From contig PJLO01000010.1 of assembly GCA_003010405.1 (NCBI GenBank), forward strand, positions 62,001-126,000: DNA of 64,000 bases. The letters are read 5' to 3'. The position numbers and the translations under genes are program-made. This stretch comes from Acidobacteriota bacterium. GTDB lineage: Bacteria; Acidobacteriota; Terriglobia; Terriglobales; Acidobacteriaceae. Of the stretch, positions 54,209 through 63,842 are shown piece after piece. Each line of letters opens with the position of its first letter. Position 1 is the stretch's first letter. The notes beneath the pieces are model-generated. The model ran no database searches. It worked only from the letters and a program-made list of their open reading frames with translations, and was not told the origin of the DNA.

Positions 54209-56668
54209 ATGTTCGAACGGTACACCGAAAAAGCAAGGCGCGTGATTTTCTTCGCACGCTATGAAGCCAGTCAGTTTGGCTCTCCGTTTATTGAGACGGA
54301 GCACCTTCTGCTAGGTCTTTTGCGCGAAGACAAGGCACTGACCAATCGCTTCCTTCGCCAGCATTCATCGGTGGACTCTATCAGAAAGCAGATTGAAGCC
54401 CAGACGACGGTACGCGAAAAGGTGTCTACAAGCGTGGATTTGCCTCTGAGCAATGAGTGCAAGCGGGTGTTGGCATACGCTTCCGAAGAGGCCGAGCGGC
54501 TCAGCCACAAGCACATTGGCACAGAGCATCTTCTGCTCGGGATTCTTCGAGAGGAAAAGTGCTTTGCCGCGGAGATTCTCGCCGAACGTGGACTCAAGCT
54601 CACAGTAATACGCGAGGAACTGCAGCGCACAACACCGGAAAAAGTCCCGCAGCAGCAGCAACAGCAGCGCGCCGGTAATCGTGAGTCTTCTCTTCTCTCG
54701 GAGTTCTCCCGCGACCTCACCCAAGCCGCGATGGAAAACCAGCTTGACCCGCTTGTCGGTCGTGAAGGCGAAGTGGACCGCACCATTCAGATTCTGTGCC
54801 GCCGCACCAAGAACAATCCGGTGCTGATCGGCGAGCCCGGCGTGGGCAAAACCGCCATTGTGGAAGGGTTGGCGCAACGCATTACGGACGGTGAAGTGCC
54901 TTCGTTCCTGGCCGATAAGCGTGTGCTTGCTCTGGATTTGTCCTTGATCGTTGCCGGTACAAAATATCGCGGTCAGTTCGAAGAACGGCTGAAAACGATC
55001 ATGAAGGAACTGATTGAGAACCAGAACGCCATTATTTTCATTGATGAGTTGCATACCCTGGTCGGGGCCGGATCGGCGGAGGGTTCGCTCGACGCGGCAA
55101 ACATTCTGAAACCCGCTCTCTCGCGTGGTGAAATCCAGTGCATCGGCGCGACCACGCCCGGAGAGTATCGTAAGTCGATCGAAAAAGACCGCTCGCTCGA
55201 GCGCCGTTTCCAGTCCGTCAAAGTGGCGCCGCCGAGTGAGGCAGATTCGGTCAAAATACTGATGGGCATCAAGGATCGTTACGAGAAGTTCCACGCGGTC
55301 AGCTACACCGACGAGGCCATCAACTTCGCGGTCTCTCACTCCAATCGCTATATTCCGGATCGCTTCCTGCCCGACAAGGCAATCGATCTGATCGACGAAG
55401 CAGGCGCGCGCGTGAAACTTCGTCAGTCCGCCCTGCCGGAAGAAATTAGCGAAGTCCAGAAGCGCATCAAGTTCATTGTTCACCGTATGGAAAGCGCCAT
55501 TGCGAATCATGAGTTCGAGAAGGCGCGTTTCTACTCGGACGAGGAGCGCAAAGAACGCGAAAATCTGCGCCAATTGAGAGAAAAGCACCATCTCGATGAT
55601 AGTGTCACGGGAATCGTGCAGCGCGAGGACATCGAAGAGGTGGTCTCTCGCTGGACCGGAGTTCCGGTGGCGTCCATTAAGGAAGAAGAGACACAGAAGT
55701 TACTGCGCATTGAAGAGGAACTGCATAAACGCGTGATCTCGCAGGACCCGGCCATCAGCGCCCTGGCCCGTGCGATCAGGCGCTCGCGCGCAGGCCTGAA
55801 GAGTCCATCGCGTCCGATCGGATCGTTCCTCTTCCTTGGGCCGACGGGCGTAGGTAAAACCGAAGCAGCGCGCACGCTTGCCCAGTTTATGTTTGGCAGC
55901 GAGAAGAGCCTCATTCGCTTCGACATGTCGGAGTATATGGAGAAACATTCGGTCAGCAAGCTGATTGGTTCGCCTCCGGGCTATGTCGGTTATGAAGAAG
56001 GCGGACAGCTGACCGAGCGCGTGAAGCGGGCGCCGTATTCTGTAGTGCTGCTGGATGAGATTGAGAAAGCGCACCCGGATGTGTTCAACATTCTGCTGCA
56101 GGTTTTTGAGGACGGACAGCTGACTGACGGCCTCGGAAACACGGTGGATTTCAAGAACGTCATCCTTATCATGACCTCGAACATCGGCGCGCGTCATATG
56201 ATCAAGCGCGAGGGTCTGGGCTTCTCTTCTGGTAACGAAGAGAAGATCAGCGATAAGGTTGAAGAGATGGTGCGGAGCGAGGTCAAGAGGACCTTCAATC
56301 CGGAGTTCCTCAACCGCGTCGACGAGATTGTGATCTTCAACGCGCTCACCGAACGCGACCTCAACCAGATTGTGGAGTTGATGGTGTCGCAAATGAACCA
56401 GAACCTGGCGCAGCGGTCGATCACAATCACCGTGACCGAAGAGGCACGCAAATGGATTCTGGGCAAAACGCTCACTGACCGCAGCTATGGAGCTCGTCCG
56501 CTGCGTCGCGCGCTCCAGAAGTACGTGGAAGATCCGCTTTCAGAAGCGCTGATTCAGGGCAGCATCAAATCCCGCCCCGCGTTTGTCGAGGTTTATCTCG
56601 ACAACAACCAGCTTTTCTATCGCGAAGTTGGCGAAGAAAAAACGGACGGAGCGCTCCTCTACAATTAA
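54209..56668 (+). CDS. clpC: ATP-dependent Clp protease ATP-binding subunit ClpC
   Basis: This is 819 residues from the ATG at 54209, which has GGAG 7 bases upstream and gives the standard start [20 protein letters not shown]. Two Clp-N repeats (about residues 5-150) are followed by a Gln-rich linker and the D1 AAA+ module with [16 protein letters not shown] middle segment carries a UVR-like motif ([20 protein letters not shown]), and the D2 module has [15 protein letters not shown] and the pore loop [13 protein letters not shown]. ClpC unfolds substrates for ClpP and disaggregates proteins. clpP is not in the window, nor are the mcsA/mcsB/ctsR genes often linked to clpC. Confidence 0.95.
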   Translation: MFERYTEKARRVIFFARYEASQFGSPFIETEHLLLGLLREDKALTNRFLRQHSSVDSIRKQIEAQTTVREKVSTSVDLPLSNECKRVLAYASEEAERLSHKHIGTEHLLLGILREEKCFAAEILAERGLKLTVIREELQRTTPEKVPQQQQQQRAGNRESSLLSEFSRDLTQAAMENQLDPLVGREGEVDRTIQILCRRTKNNPVLIGEPGVGKTAIVEGLAQRITDGEVPSFLADKRVLALDLSLIVAGTKYRGQFEERLKTIMKELIENQNAIIFIDELHTLVGAGSAEGSLDAANILKPALSRGEIQCIGATTPGEYRKSIEKDRSLERRFQSVKVAPPSEADSVKILMGIKDRYEKFHAVSYTDEAINFAVSHSNRYIPDRFLPDKAIDLIDEAGARVKLRQSALPEEISEVQKRIKFIVHRMESAIANHEFEKARFYSDEERKERENLRQLREKHHLDDSVTGIVQREDIEEVVSRWTGVPVASIKEEETQKLLRIEEELHKRVISQDPAISALARAIRRSRAGLKSPSRPIGSFLFLGPTGVGKTEAARTLAQFMFGSEKSLIRFDMSEYMEKHSVSKLIGSPPGYVGYEEGGQLTERVKRAPYSVVLLDEIEKAHPDVFNILLQVFEDGQLTDGLGNTVDFKNVILIMTSNIGARHMIKREGLGFSSGNEEKISDKVEEMVRSEVKRTFNPEFLNRVDEIVIFNALTERDLNQIVELMVSQMNQNLAQRSITITVTEEARKWILGKTLTDRSYGARPLRRALQKYVEDPLSEALIQGSIKSRPAFVEVYLDNNQLFYREVGEEKTDGALLYN

Positions 56669-56684
56669 CGATTACAGGCACACG

Positions 56685-56720
56685 AAGCGCCGCCGGTCAC
56701 GGCGGCGCTTTTCTGTTTTT
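56685..56720 (+). terminator. Intrinsic terminator of clpC
   Basis: AAGCGCCGCCG (56685-56695) pairs with CGGCGGCGCTT (56700-56710) over a GTCA loop and is followed by TTCTGTTTTTTC. Confidence 0.93.
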
Positions 56721-56782
56721 TCTTGGCAGCCGCATCGCGCTGAAAATTGAAACCTGGCCTGCTGCTCTGTTATGTATAAGAC

Positions 56783-57040
56783 ATGCGACTCTACGTCTAT
56801 TCGGCGCCATGGTGTCCCGACTGCCGCGAAGCAAAACGCTTCCTTGACAAGAACTCTATCCCTTACCAGGAGATCAATATCGAGGCCACGCCTGGTGCTG
56901 CCGATGAGGTGATTCGCCAGACTGGCAAGCGCGCTATTCCGCAGTTTGTGATCGATGGCAAATGGGTGCAACCCTATCGCCCCGGTGAGGGATTTCTCTA
57001 CGACGAAATGAGCAGACTGCTTGGTGTCTCCGAAGACTGA
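56783..57040 (+). CDS. Glutaredoxin family protein
   Basis: This 85-residue protein has the thioredoxin-fold pattern LYVYSAPWCPDCREAKRFLD with a CPDC redox pair near the N-terminus, IPYQEINIEATPGAADEV, and the cis-Pro block KRAIPQFVIDGKWVQPY. It is of glutaredoxin length and likely reduces disulfides or glutathionylated proteins in the cytoplasm. TATAAG at 56775-56780 lies 2 bases before the ATG, so the exact transcript start is uncertain. The gap to purB (57041-57246) holds nothing further. Confidence 0.9.
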   Translation: MRLYVYSAPWCPDCREAKRFLDKNSIPYQEINIEATPGAADEVIRQTGKRAIPQFVIDGKWVQPYRPGEGFLYDEMSRLLGVSED

Positions 57041-57246
57041 GATACGCGCAGCCTTGCAAGCTCAGTGTGGCGCGTCTGGCCTTCTTTCCGCCGGAACCAA
57101 CCAGTGAACAAGTGAAGGAAACCTCTGTCAGGGCCGGGTTGATCCTGGCCTTATCCGTTTTACGAGCGGCAGTCTCCGACTCTCTGTGCGTACGTTGGTA
57201 CAATAAGGAATTCAGACCTCGCCAAGAGTATCGTAAGGAGTTCGCC

Positions 57247-58545
57247 TTGATTGCTCGTTATACCCGCCCCCAGATGGGCCAGATTTGGAGTGACGAAAAT
57301 AAATTTCGCGCGTGGCTGCAGGTGGAGGTTGCCGCCAGCGAAACACTAGCCGAAGCGGGCATCGTCCCCGAATCCGCAGCCCGTGAAATACGCATAAAAG
57401 GAGCGGATTTTGAAGTCGCGCGTATTCACCAGATCGAGGCCGAAGTTAAACATGACGTTATAGCCTTCACAACGGCCGTTGCGGAGAAGGTCGGTCCCGA
57501 GTCGCGATGGTTGCACTACGGGCTTACCTCGAACGATGTGGTGGACACCGCACAGGCACTGCTTGTGCAACAAGCCTCCGTTCTGCTGAGGGCCGACATC
57601 GAAAAATTTCTGGAGGTCCTGAAGCGTCGCGCTTTGGAGTTTCAGCACACACCGCAGATCGGACGCACCCACGGCGTTCACGCCGAACCCATCACCTTCG
57701 GTCTTAAAATCGCGAACTGGTTCAGCGAAATGCAGCGCAACCTCGAGCGCTTTGACATTGCCACCGAACAGATGCGGGTCGGCAAGCTCAGCGGTGCAGT
57801 CGGCAACGGTGCACATCTCGACCCGGAGTATGAGGAGTTAATCTGCAAGCGACTCGGCCTTGCTCCTGCTGCAGTTTCCTCGCAGGTTATACAACGGGAC
57901 CGCCACGCTTTCTATGTGGCCACGCTCGCTGTCATCGGCTGCACGCTGGACAAGATTGCAACGGAAATCCGCCACCTCCAGAAAACCGAAGTGCGCGAAG
58001 CCGAAGAGTTCTTCAGCGAAAAACAGAAGGGCTCATCCGCAATGCCCCACAAACGCAACCCCATCACCTGCGAGCAAATCTCCGGCCTGTCTCGGGTGAT
58101 TCGCAGCAACGTGCAAGCGGCGTTCGAAAATGTCGCCCTCTGGCACGAGCGCGACATCTCGCACTCATCTGTAGAGCGCGTCATCCTGCCGGATTCCACA
58201 ATTCTGCTGGACTATCTTCTTGCTCGAACCACCAACCTCGTGGATACCATGCTCGTTTATCCCGAGCGTATGCTTCGCAACTTGAACTCTACCGGAGGCC
58301 TGGTCTTCAGCGGCCAACTTTTGCTCGACCTGGTGGAAGCCGGAGTGCTTCGCGAAGACGCCTACCGCATCGTCCAGCGGAACGCCATGCAAGCATGGCG
58401 CGAAGAAAAGAACTTCCAAGAGCTCGTACGCGCTGATCCCGAGATCACTTCCCGCGTGAAGAAAGAAACTCTGGATCGTGCCTTCGACCTTAACCGCCAG
58501 CTTCGCAACGTAGATAAAATTTTCAATCGTGTTTTCCCGATGTAA
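57247..58545 (+). CDS. purB: Adenylosuccinate lyase
   Basis: This is 432 residues from a TTG at 57247, chosen because AAGGAG lies 6 bases upstream and the protein then begins LIARYTRPQMGQIW, the usual PurB start (about 430 residues in Bacillus). The frame is open 180 bases further upstream without family similarity. Conserved blocks are HDVIAFTTAVAEKVG, LTSNDVVDTAQALL, GRTHGVHAEPITFG and the signature loop KQKGSSAMPHKRNPITCEQI. It catalyses two steps, in IMP and AMP synthesis. It stands alone here; no other purine gene is adjacent. Confidence 0.95.
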   Translation: MIARYTRPQMGQIWSDENKFRAWLQVEVAASETLAEAGIVPESAAREIRIKGADFEVARIHQIEAEVKHDVIAFTTAVAEKVGPESRWLHYGLTSNDVVDTAQALLVQQASVLLRADIEKFLEVLKRRALEFQHTPQIGRTHGVHAEPITFGLKIANWFSEMQRNLERFDIATEQMRVGKLSGAVGNGAHLDPEYEELICKRLGLAPAAVSSQVIQRDRHAFYVATLAVIGCTLDKIATEIRHLQKTEVREAEEFFSEKQKGSSAMPHKRNPITCEQISGLSRVIRSNVQAAFENVALWHERDISHSSVERVILPDSTILLDYLLARTTNLVDTMLVYPERMLRNLNSTGGLVFSGQLLLDLVEAGVLREDAYRIVQRNAMQAWREEKNFQELVRADPEITSRVKKETLDRAFDLNRQLRNVDKIFNRVFPM

Positions 58546-58580
58546 GGTCTACCACCAAGGCGGCGAGCGGGGAACAGGCC

Positions 58581-58623
58581 CAGTCAGGGCGCTTTTCAAT
58601 TGATTTTGAGGCGCGCCCGACTG
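58581..58623 (+). terminator. Imperfect hairpin after purB
   Basis: CAGTCAGGGCGC (58581-58592) can pair with GCGCGCCCGACTG (58611-58623) with one bulge; the loop contains TTTTCAATTGATTTT. There is no downstream U-tract. Confidence 0.4.
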
Positions 58624-58696
58624 TGCATACTTCACTTTTGTAAGTACAAAAAACAACTGTGCAAAGCGGGATTAGGCTGTAACATAGTCAATCAGC

Positions 58697-60574
58697 ATGA
58701 CACCTATTCTTGACACGATTTGCTCTCCCGCCGACGTGAAGCGCTTAACAATTCCAGAGCTCACTCAGCTTGCTGGGGAGATTCGCGAGGAATTGATCAC
58801 GGCTCTTGCCGTTACCGGCGGCCATCTTGGCCCCAACCTCGGCGTGGTCGAGTTGACTATCGCCATGCATTACGTTTTCGATACGCCAAAGGACCACTTC
58901 CTCTTCGATGTGAGCCATCAGGCTTACGTCCACAAGTTGCTGACCGGCCGCCGCGACCGCTTCTCGACGATTCGTACTGCTGGCGGACTGAACGGCTTCA
59001 TGCTGCGCACGGAGAGCGAACACGACTGCTACGGCGCGGGTCACGCCGGTACCGCGCTTTCAGCAGCCCTGGGCATCGCCGCCGCTCGCGACAAACTAGG
59101 TGGCAAAGAACATGTTGTCGCTCTTGCCGGTGATGGCGCCTTCACTTGCGGCATCACCTTCGAGGCGCTCAACAACATTGCCTCGCATGCCAAGCGACTC
59201 ATAATCGTGCTGAATGACAACAAGTGGTCAATCGATAAGAACGTCGGAGCGATTGCCAACTACTTCAACAAGATCGTTACCACTCCGCAGTACCATCGTC
59301 TGTACGAACGCGCGGCCAAGCTGGTTGAAAAAGTCGGCGGCAAGTCCGCGGCACACGTGGCGCGCAAGGCCGAAGAGGCCGCCAAGAGCATGCTCTGGCC
59401 CTCGGTCATATTCGAGGAGTTCGGCCTGAAGTACTATGGGCCTACCGACGGGCACGATATAGCTTCACTGATCCGCACCTTCCAGTTCCTTAAGACGCTG
59501 GATCGCCCTGTAATTCTGCACGTAATAACCCAGAAGGGCCGCGGCTTTGAGCCAGCCGAGGAGAAGACGAAAAAGTTCCATGGCCTTGGCCCCTACAATC
59601 CAGAAACTGGTGAGACCAAGCCGCTCGGCCAGCGCACCTACTCGGAGGTTTTCGCCGACACGCTCGCAAAGCTTGCGAGCAGCAATGACCGCCTCGTAGC
59701 CATCACTGCGGCTATGCCCAACGGCACCGCGCTTGACCGCTTCCGCGTCGTGCATCCCGACAAGTATTACGATGTAGGCATCGCAGAGGAACACGCCGTC
59801 CTGTTTGCCGCCGGAATGGCCACCAAGGGCCTAAAACCATTTGTCGCAATTTACTCAACGTTTTTACAACGCAGCTTTGACCAGATTGTTCACGACGTAT
59901 GCCTGCAGAATCTGCCTGTTGTTTTCTGCATGGATCGCGGTGGACTGAGCGGGGACGATGGTCCCACGCACCATGGACTCTTCGATATCAGCTATCTGCG
60001 GGGAATTCCCAATATCGTCCACATGAACCCCAAAGACGAGGACGAACTCGCCGATATGCTGCACACGGCAACGCTGTATGACGGCCCCGTTGCGGTGCGT
60101 TATCCGCGAGGTATTGGGCCCGGTGTGGCAGTCAAAGAGCAGCCCATCCCCATCCCGATCGGCAAAGCCGAGTTGCTGGAAGATCCTGGCAACGCACGCG
60201 TCGCCATCTTCACACTCGGAGCCATGCTCCCTGTAGCCCGTGAGATTGCCGAAACACTCGCCTCCGAAGGGGTTTCCGCCGCAATCATCAATGCGCGCTT
60301 TGCCAAGCCGCTCGATAGCGAAATGATTGCGCATTATGCCCGCAGCGCTGACGTACTGCTGACACTGGAAGATCACGCACTAGCTGGAGGATTTGGCAGC
60401 GCTGTACTCGAAGAACTGAACAGCCAGGACCTCAGCACGCCAGTCTGCCGTATTGGTTGGCCTGACCAGTTCATTGAACATGGAAAACCCGAAGGACTGC
60501 GCGAGAAATATGGCCTGACTGCTGAAGCTGCTCTCGCCCACATCCGGCAGCACCTCGGTATCACGGTGGGATAA
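58697..60574 (+). CDS. dxs: 1-deoxy-D-xylulose-5-phosphate synthase
   Basis: This is a 625-residue protein. ThDP-binding elements are GGHLGPNLGVVELTIAMHYV, GDGAFTCGITFEALNNIASH and LNDNKWSIDKNVGAI. The transketolase pyrimidine domain has YDVGIAEEHAVLFAAGMA with the catalytic Glu, and DRGGLSGDDGPTHHGLFDIS. The block usually read as DVGHQAYPHKILTGR is DVSHQAYVHKLLTGR here, so a Gly is replaced by Ser in an otherwise invariant motif. It condenses pyruvate with glyceraldehyde 3-phosphate at the start of the MEP isoprenoid pathway, which also feeds hopanoids (see hpnI). A different thiamine-dependent transketolase-like role is less likely. Confidence 0.88.
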   Translation: MTPILDTICSPADVKRLTIPELTQLAGEIREELITALAVTGGHLGPNLGVVELTIAMHYVFDTPKDHFLFDVSHQAYVHKLLTGRRDRFSTIRTAGGLNGFMLRTESEHDCYGAGHAGTALSAALGIAAARDKLGGKEHVVALAGDGAFTCGITFEALNNIASHAKRLIIVLNDNKWSIDKNVGAIANYFNKIVTTPQYHRLYERAAKLVEKVGGKSAAHVARKAEEAAKSMLWPSVIFEEFGLKYYGPTDGHDIASLIRTFQFLKTLDRPVILHVITQKGRGFEPAEEKTKKFHGLGPYNPETGETKPLGQRTYSEVFADTLAKLASSNDRLVAITAAMPNGTALDRFRVVHPDKYYDVGIAEEHAVLFAAGMATKGLKPFVAIYSTFLQRSFDQIVHDVCLQNLPVVFCMDRGGLSGDDGPTHHGLFDISYLRGIPNIVHMNPKDEDELADMLHTATLYDGPVAVRYPRGIGPGVAVKEQPIPIPIGKAELLEDPGNARVAIFTLGAMLPVAREIAETLASEGVSAAIINARFAKPLDSEMIAHYARSADVLLTLEDHALAGGFGSAVLEELNSQDLSTPVCRIGWPDQFIEHGKPEGLREKYGLTAEAALAHIRQHLGITVG

Positions 60575-60595
60575 GAACAAAAAAAGAAATGTGCA

Positions 60596-60631
60596 CAGTG
60601 GGCCCATTCACGGGAGTGAGTGGGCCCGCTG
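60596..60631. terminator. Bidirectional terminator / REP-like palindrome between dxs and the M48 gene
   Basis: A 16-bp stem (60596-60611 with 60616-60631, two G-T pairs) has core GGGCCCATTCAC / GTGAGTGGGCCC and a GGGA loop. It lies between the convergent dxs and M48 peptidase genes. The GTGGGCCC termini resemble the REP-like units elsewhere in the window. Confidence 0.7.
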
Positions 60632-60640
60632 TCGTTAAAC

Positions 60641-62083
60641 TCAGTGAACGCGGAAGCTGCGCAGCATGGTTTGAAAGGTGCGCTTCATTTCGGCGTAGTC
60701 GCGTTCAGGAGTAGTGAAGATCAGGACAATGGTTGAGCCATCACCGCGGGGAATGGTCACGAGCCAATCGTGTTCACGCGCCTGGCTTCCAGCTTCAACA
60801 ATGGGGCTATTACCTATCAGATCGTAAGATGTTGCCTCTACGCCATTTACGCGGAGCCGATTGGGGCCGACAAGAATCTTCATGCCGGGATTTCCCTCTA
60901 CAATGCCCCCGGCGATCTCGGCAGAGGACACTCCACTTTTGACCGAATAGATGGAAAGCCCATACGCGATTGCTCCATTGGACGAAATCCCCGCAGGAGG
61001 AGCAACGATGATTTCATCGTTTTTATTCGAAAGACGCCAGTTAGCAGGATGATCGAAGGCGAGACCTCCCTGGTCGAAATGGTTCCAGGCGCCAGAGGGG
61101 CGAACCTGCGCGTAGCTCACGGTTTCAATCGAGCCAGAACCCGGATTGGGTTTCTCTCCCGGAGCGGCATCGGACAAATTCCAGGAGCCTTTGTGATTCG
61201 CAATTTCCTGCGCAGTGTAGGCCTTGGTCTCACCGGCAACGCGCTTCATTGCGACAAACTCCTGACTGTCTGAGCGCGGATAACTCTTCTGAGGAAATTT
61301 CTGAATTACGTTGCGGACGGCTTCTGCGCGATTGCCGGGATTGGGATGATCGCTGAGGAACTGAATACCTCCTCCATTCTGCTGCGCCAGCTTCTGGAAG
61401 AATTCGGCCATGGAGTAAGGGTTATAACCGGCATCGTACATGATCTGCGCGCCTAACAGATCAGCCTCATTTTCATCTGCGCGAGTGTACTTCATAGAGA
61501 TCGCTCCGGCACCGATCTGGATGGCTCCGGAAGCAAGAGTGCCGCCGATACCACTGCCGAGAACAGCTCCGGCAATCATGGAGCCTATGGCACCGATGGT
61601 CCGAGTGGTCTGCTGCTTCCTGGCGTCGCGAGCAGTGTGCTGCATGACAACGTGAGCGATTTCGTGAGCCATTACACCGGCAAGTTCACCTTCGTCGGCG
61701 GCCTGAATAGTTCCAAGATTGACGAAAATGGGACCGCCCGGAAGCGCAAAGGCGTTGATTTCTTTCTGTGCGATGACGCGAAATTCAAATGGCCATCGAG
61801 TGCCGGGAGCCTTGGCAGCGAGGCGCTCTCCCATGTGCTGCACGTAACGAGTGATCTGACTGGAAGCGGGGAGCACAGGCATCTGTTTGTAAACTTCCGC
61901 CGAGACCCGCTGACCAAGCTTGATCTGGTCTTCTTCGCTCATCCGAACGTCACCGAAATCCGGAACCACGCGCCCACTGGCATCCTGACGAATGTGCTGC
62001 GCTGCAAGAGGAGAAGGGACAGAAATGGTGGAAACGAGGACCAGAATCATCACTCTGATGAAGTTTGAATTACGGAGCTTCAT
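60641..62083 (-). CDS. M48 family metalloprotease with C-terminal PsbP-like region
   Basis: This is 480 residues from the ATG at 62083; the frame extends 21 residues further without signal-peptide character. The signal peptide (RVMILVLVSTISVPSPLAAQ) is followed by the BepA/LoiP-type peptidase domain: FALPGGPIFVNLGTIQAADE, the zinc motif HEIAH, the third ligand Glu in YTRADENEADLLGAQIMYDA, and SDHPNPGNRAEAV. The last about 170 residues (WNHFDQGGLAFDHPANWRLS to SFRVH) look like a PsbP/MOG1-type beta domain rather than the TPR repeats of BepA. It is probably a periplasmic quality-control protease for outer-membrane proteins; the specificity is unknown. Confidence 0.88.
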   Translation of the reverse strand: MKLRNSNFIRVMILVLVSTISVPSPLAAQHIRQDASGRVVPDFGDVRMSEEDQIKLGQRVSAEVYKQMPVLPASSQITRYVQHMGERLAAKAPGTRWPFEFRVIAQKEINAFALPGGPIFVNLGTIQAADEGELAGVMAHEIAHVVMQHTARDARKQQTTRTIGAIGSMIAGAVLGSGIGGTLASGAIQIGAGAISMKYTRADENEADLLGAQIMYDAGYNPYSMAEFFQKLAQQNGGGIQFLSDHPNPGNRAEAVRNVIQKFPQKSYPRSDSQEFVAMKRVAGETKAYTAQEIANHKGSWNLSDAAPGEKPNPGSGSIETVSYAQVRPSGAWNHFDQGGLAFDHPANWRLSNKNDEIIVAPPAGISSNGAIAYGLSIYSVKSGVSSAEIAGGIVEGNPGMKILVGPNRLRVNGVEATSYDLIGNSPIVEAGSQAREHDWLVTIPRGDGSTIVLIFTTPERDYAEMKRTFQTMLRSFRVH

Positions 62084-62206
62084 TTCGTTCACTCTTATTG
62101 TCCAGTCACAATATTTTAGAAGATGAAGCAAGGAATGATAACGCAAAACAGCGGCAAGGAAACCGCCCCCTTGTGCTTAAGTCAACCGTGCGTGAACAAT
62201 CTAGTT

Positions 62207-63367
62207 CTATTTGTGATCGATCAGCGGACCGCCGGAAGCAGCAGCATCGCGTCCGACATGGCGGCCCGCCTTGGCGGCGCCCTGAGACGCGAACTCAGGA
62301 CCGTATTTCTCAAGCAGCACCGGAACCAACGCACCCTCGGCTTCCTTGACGAAAGTCATAATGCCTTCCTCGTTGAGGTCGATGCGGATATAGTCCCCCA
62401 GCTTGACCTGCGCGGTTGCCACCAAGTTTGCCAACGGAAACACGAGGTTTTTCTCGATGGCGCGCTTGAGGTGGCGGGCGCCGTACTTGAAATCCGTCCC
62501 CTCTCTCAGCAGGAGCGCCTTAACGCGGGGAGTACAACTGAAGACAAACTGATTATTTCCGGTGGCGTGCAATATGCGCTGCTGAACCAGTCCAAGTTCA
62601 ATCTCCAGAATCTTCTCAAGATGCTCAGGACGCAAGGTCTTGAATACTACAATCTTGTCAAGACGATTCATGAACTCTGGAGAGAATTTCCGGCGAGCCG
62701 CTTCAATGGCGGCATTGCTCATCTTCTTGTCAATCTTGCTGTCGATCTTTCCGTTGGGCCTGGCAAAACCCATCGTTCCATTCAGCACCTCATTCATCTC
62801 TCCAGCCCCAAGGTTGGAGGTAAGAAAGATGAGACACCGGGACAGATCAACACGCCGGTTGTCGCCCAGGGTCAGAGTCGCTTTATCGAGGATTCCGAGC
62901 AGGAGTTGCCACAGTGCGTCGCTGGCTTTCTCGATTTCATCAAAGAGCACCAACGAAAGCTTGAAACGGTCGGTGTGCCACTGATTCAGCGCTTCCTGGG
63001 TAAGCAAGGGGTGGGTCTCGCGGTGACCGAGATATCCCGGGGGAGAGCCGATAAGCTTGGCGATTTCGTGGGAGTGCTGGAATTCGGCACAATCAATCTT
63101 GACGACAGCACGAGGATCGCCGAAGAGCGCTTCAGCGACCGCTTCCACAACCCGGGTTTTGCCCGAGCCGGTTGGCCCTAAAAAGAGAAGATTACCAACC
63201 GGACGTCCGGGAGCATTCAGTCCCGCCGAGAACATCTGGAAGATTTCAGTAACTTTCTCGATCGCATCCTCCTGCCCCACAATCTTGCGCCGGATTGCAC
63301 TGTCAAAATCCTGCGCATCGCTCGAGCGGCGGGACGGGTCAAGAGACACATTCAAGCCGATTTTCAT
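62207..63367 (-). CDS. Stand-alone Clp/Hsp100 D2-like AAA+ ATPase
   Basis: This 386-residue protein is a single AAA+ module of the ClpA/ClpB/ClpC second-ring type. VGQEDAIEKVTEIFQMF opens the fold; Walker A is GPTGSGKT (residues 64-71). The pore loop is GSPPGYLGHRE, Walker B is LVLFDEIEKAS, sensor 1 is FLTSNLGAGEM, and the sensor-2 region is GARHLKRAIEKNLVFPLANL. There is no Clp-N domain, no D1 ring, no zinc-binding domain and no IGF-type ClpP loop that I can see. It may be a disaggregase or a dedicated remodelling ATPase without a protease partner. It lies 123 bases upstream of the M48 gene on the same strand. Confidence 0.83.
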   Translation of the reverse strand: MKIGLNVSLDPSRRSSDAQDFDSAIRRKIVGQEDAIEKVTEIFQMFSAGLNAPGRPVGNLLFLGPTGSGKTRVVEAVAEALFGDPRAVVKIDCAEFQHSHEIAKLIGSPPGYLGHRETHPLLTQEALNQWHTDRFKLSLVLFDEIEKASDALWQLLLGILDKATLTLGDNRRVDLSRCLIFLTSNLGAGEMNEVLNGTMGFARPNGKIDSKIDKKMSNAAIEAARRKFSPEFMNRLDKIVVFKTLRPEHLEKILEIELGLVQQRILHATGNNQFVFSCTPRVKALLLREGTDFKYGARHLKRAIEKNLVFPLANLVATAQVKLGDYIRIDLNEEGIMTFVKEAEGALVPVLLEKYGPEFASQGAAKAGRHVGRDAAASGGPLIDHK

Positions 63368-63842
63368 ATTTCTGACCCTGTTGGCCTTCCGGGACCATCC
63401 TCCACCTCAGGAGGCACATTGTGAGATTTAGGAAAGAGGGGCAACGTTGTATCACCTTGACAGCCCCGTCTGTATTTAAATCTAGCCTGCACCCCATCCC
63501 TCCACGTCACGTTAGATGCAGGCGAACGCAAAAGGTATCGATGTGCAAATCGCACAGTAGGGTGCTTGTGCAAACTTAGTTTTTCGTTATAAAAACCGCT
63601 ACCCAGGCAACTCCAGGTGCAGTGCAGCGATCTGCGCGAACCACTCGCGACATTTCTGAAGAGTGCGATGAGTGCTGCTAACCGCCAAGAACCTATGGCC
63701 CCACATCCGGTTCGGAGGTCATGATCCCAGGATCGGAGACCTGGGATGTCGGCACCACGATTACAAACATTCGCAGATCTAAGCAGAGAGTCAGATTGTC
63801 CGTTTTGACCTGGATTTCGCGCTTATAATTGCTAGGTTTGCC
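63368..63842. other. 475-base intergenic region with a hairpin
   Basis: The only clear element is ATCCCAGG (63724-63731) paired with CCTGGGAT (63740-63747). Open frames here have no ribosome binding site or recognisable product. The region holds the divergent promoters of the AAA+ gene and of the gene starting at 63843. Confidence 0.5.
63824..63829 (+). promoter_or_regulatory. TATAAT box before the 2'-5' RNA ligase-like gene
   Basis: TATAAT at 63824-63829 lies 13 bases before the ATG at 63843, allowing a leader of about 7 bases. TTGACC at 63805-63810 is only 13 bases upstream of it and too close to be its -35. Confidence 0.4.

Noticed and set aside
54365-55591. A 408-codon open frame antisense to clpC
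   Set aside because: It lies wholly inside clpC, has no ribosome binding site, and its length follows from the strong third-position bias of clpC. No family features are visible.
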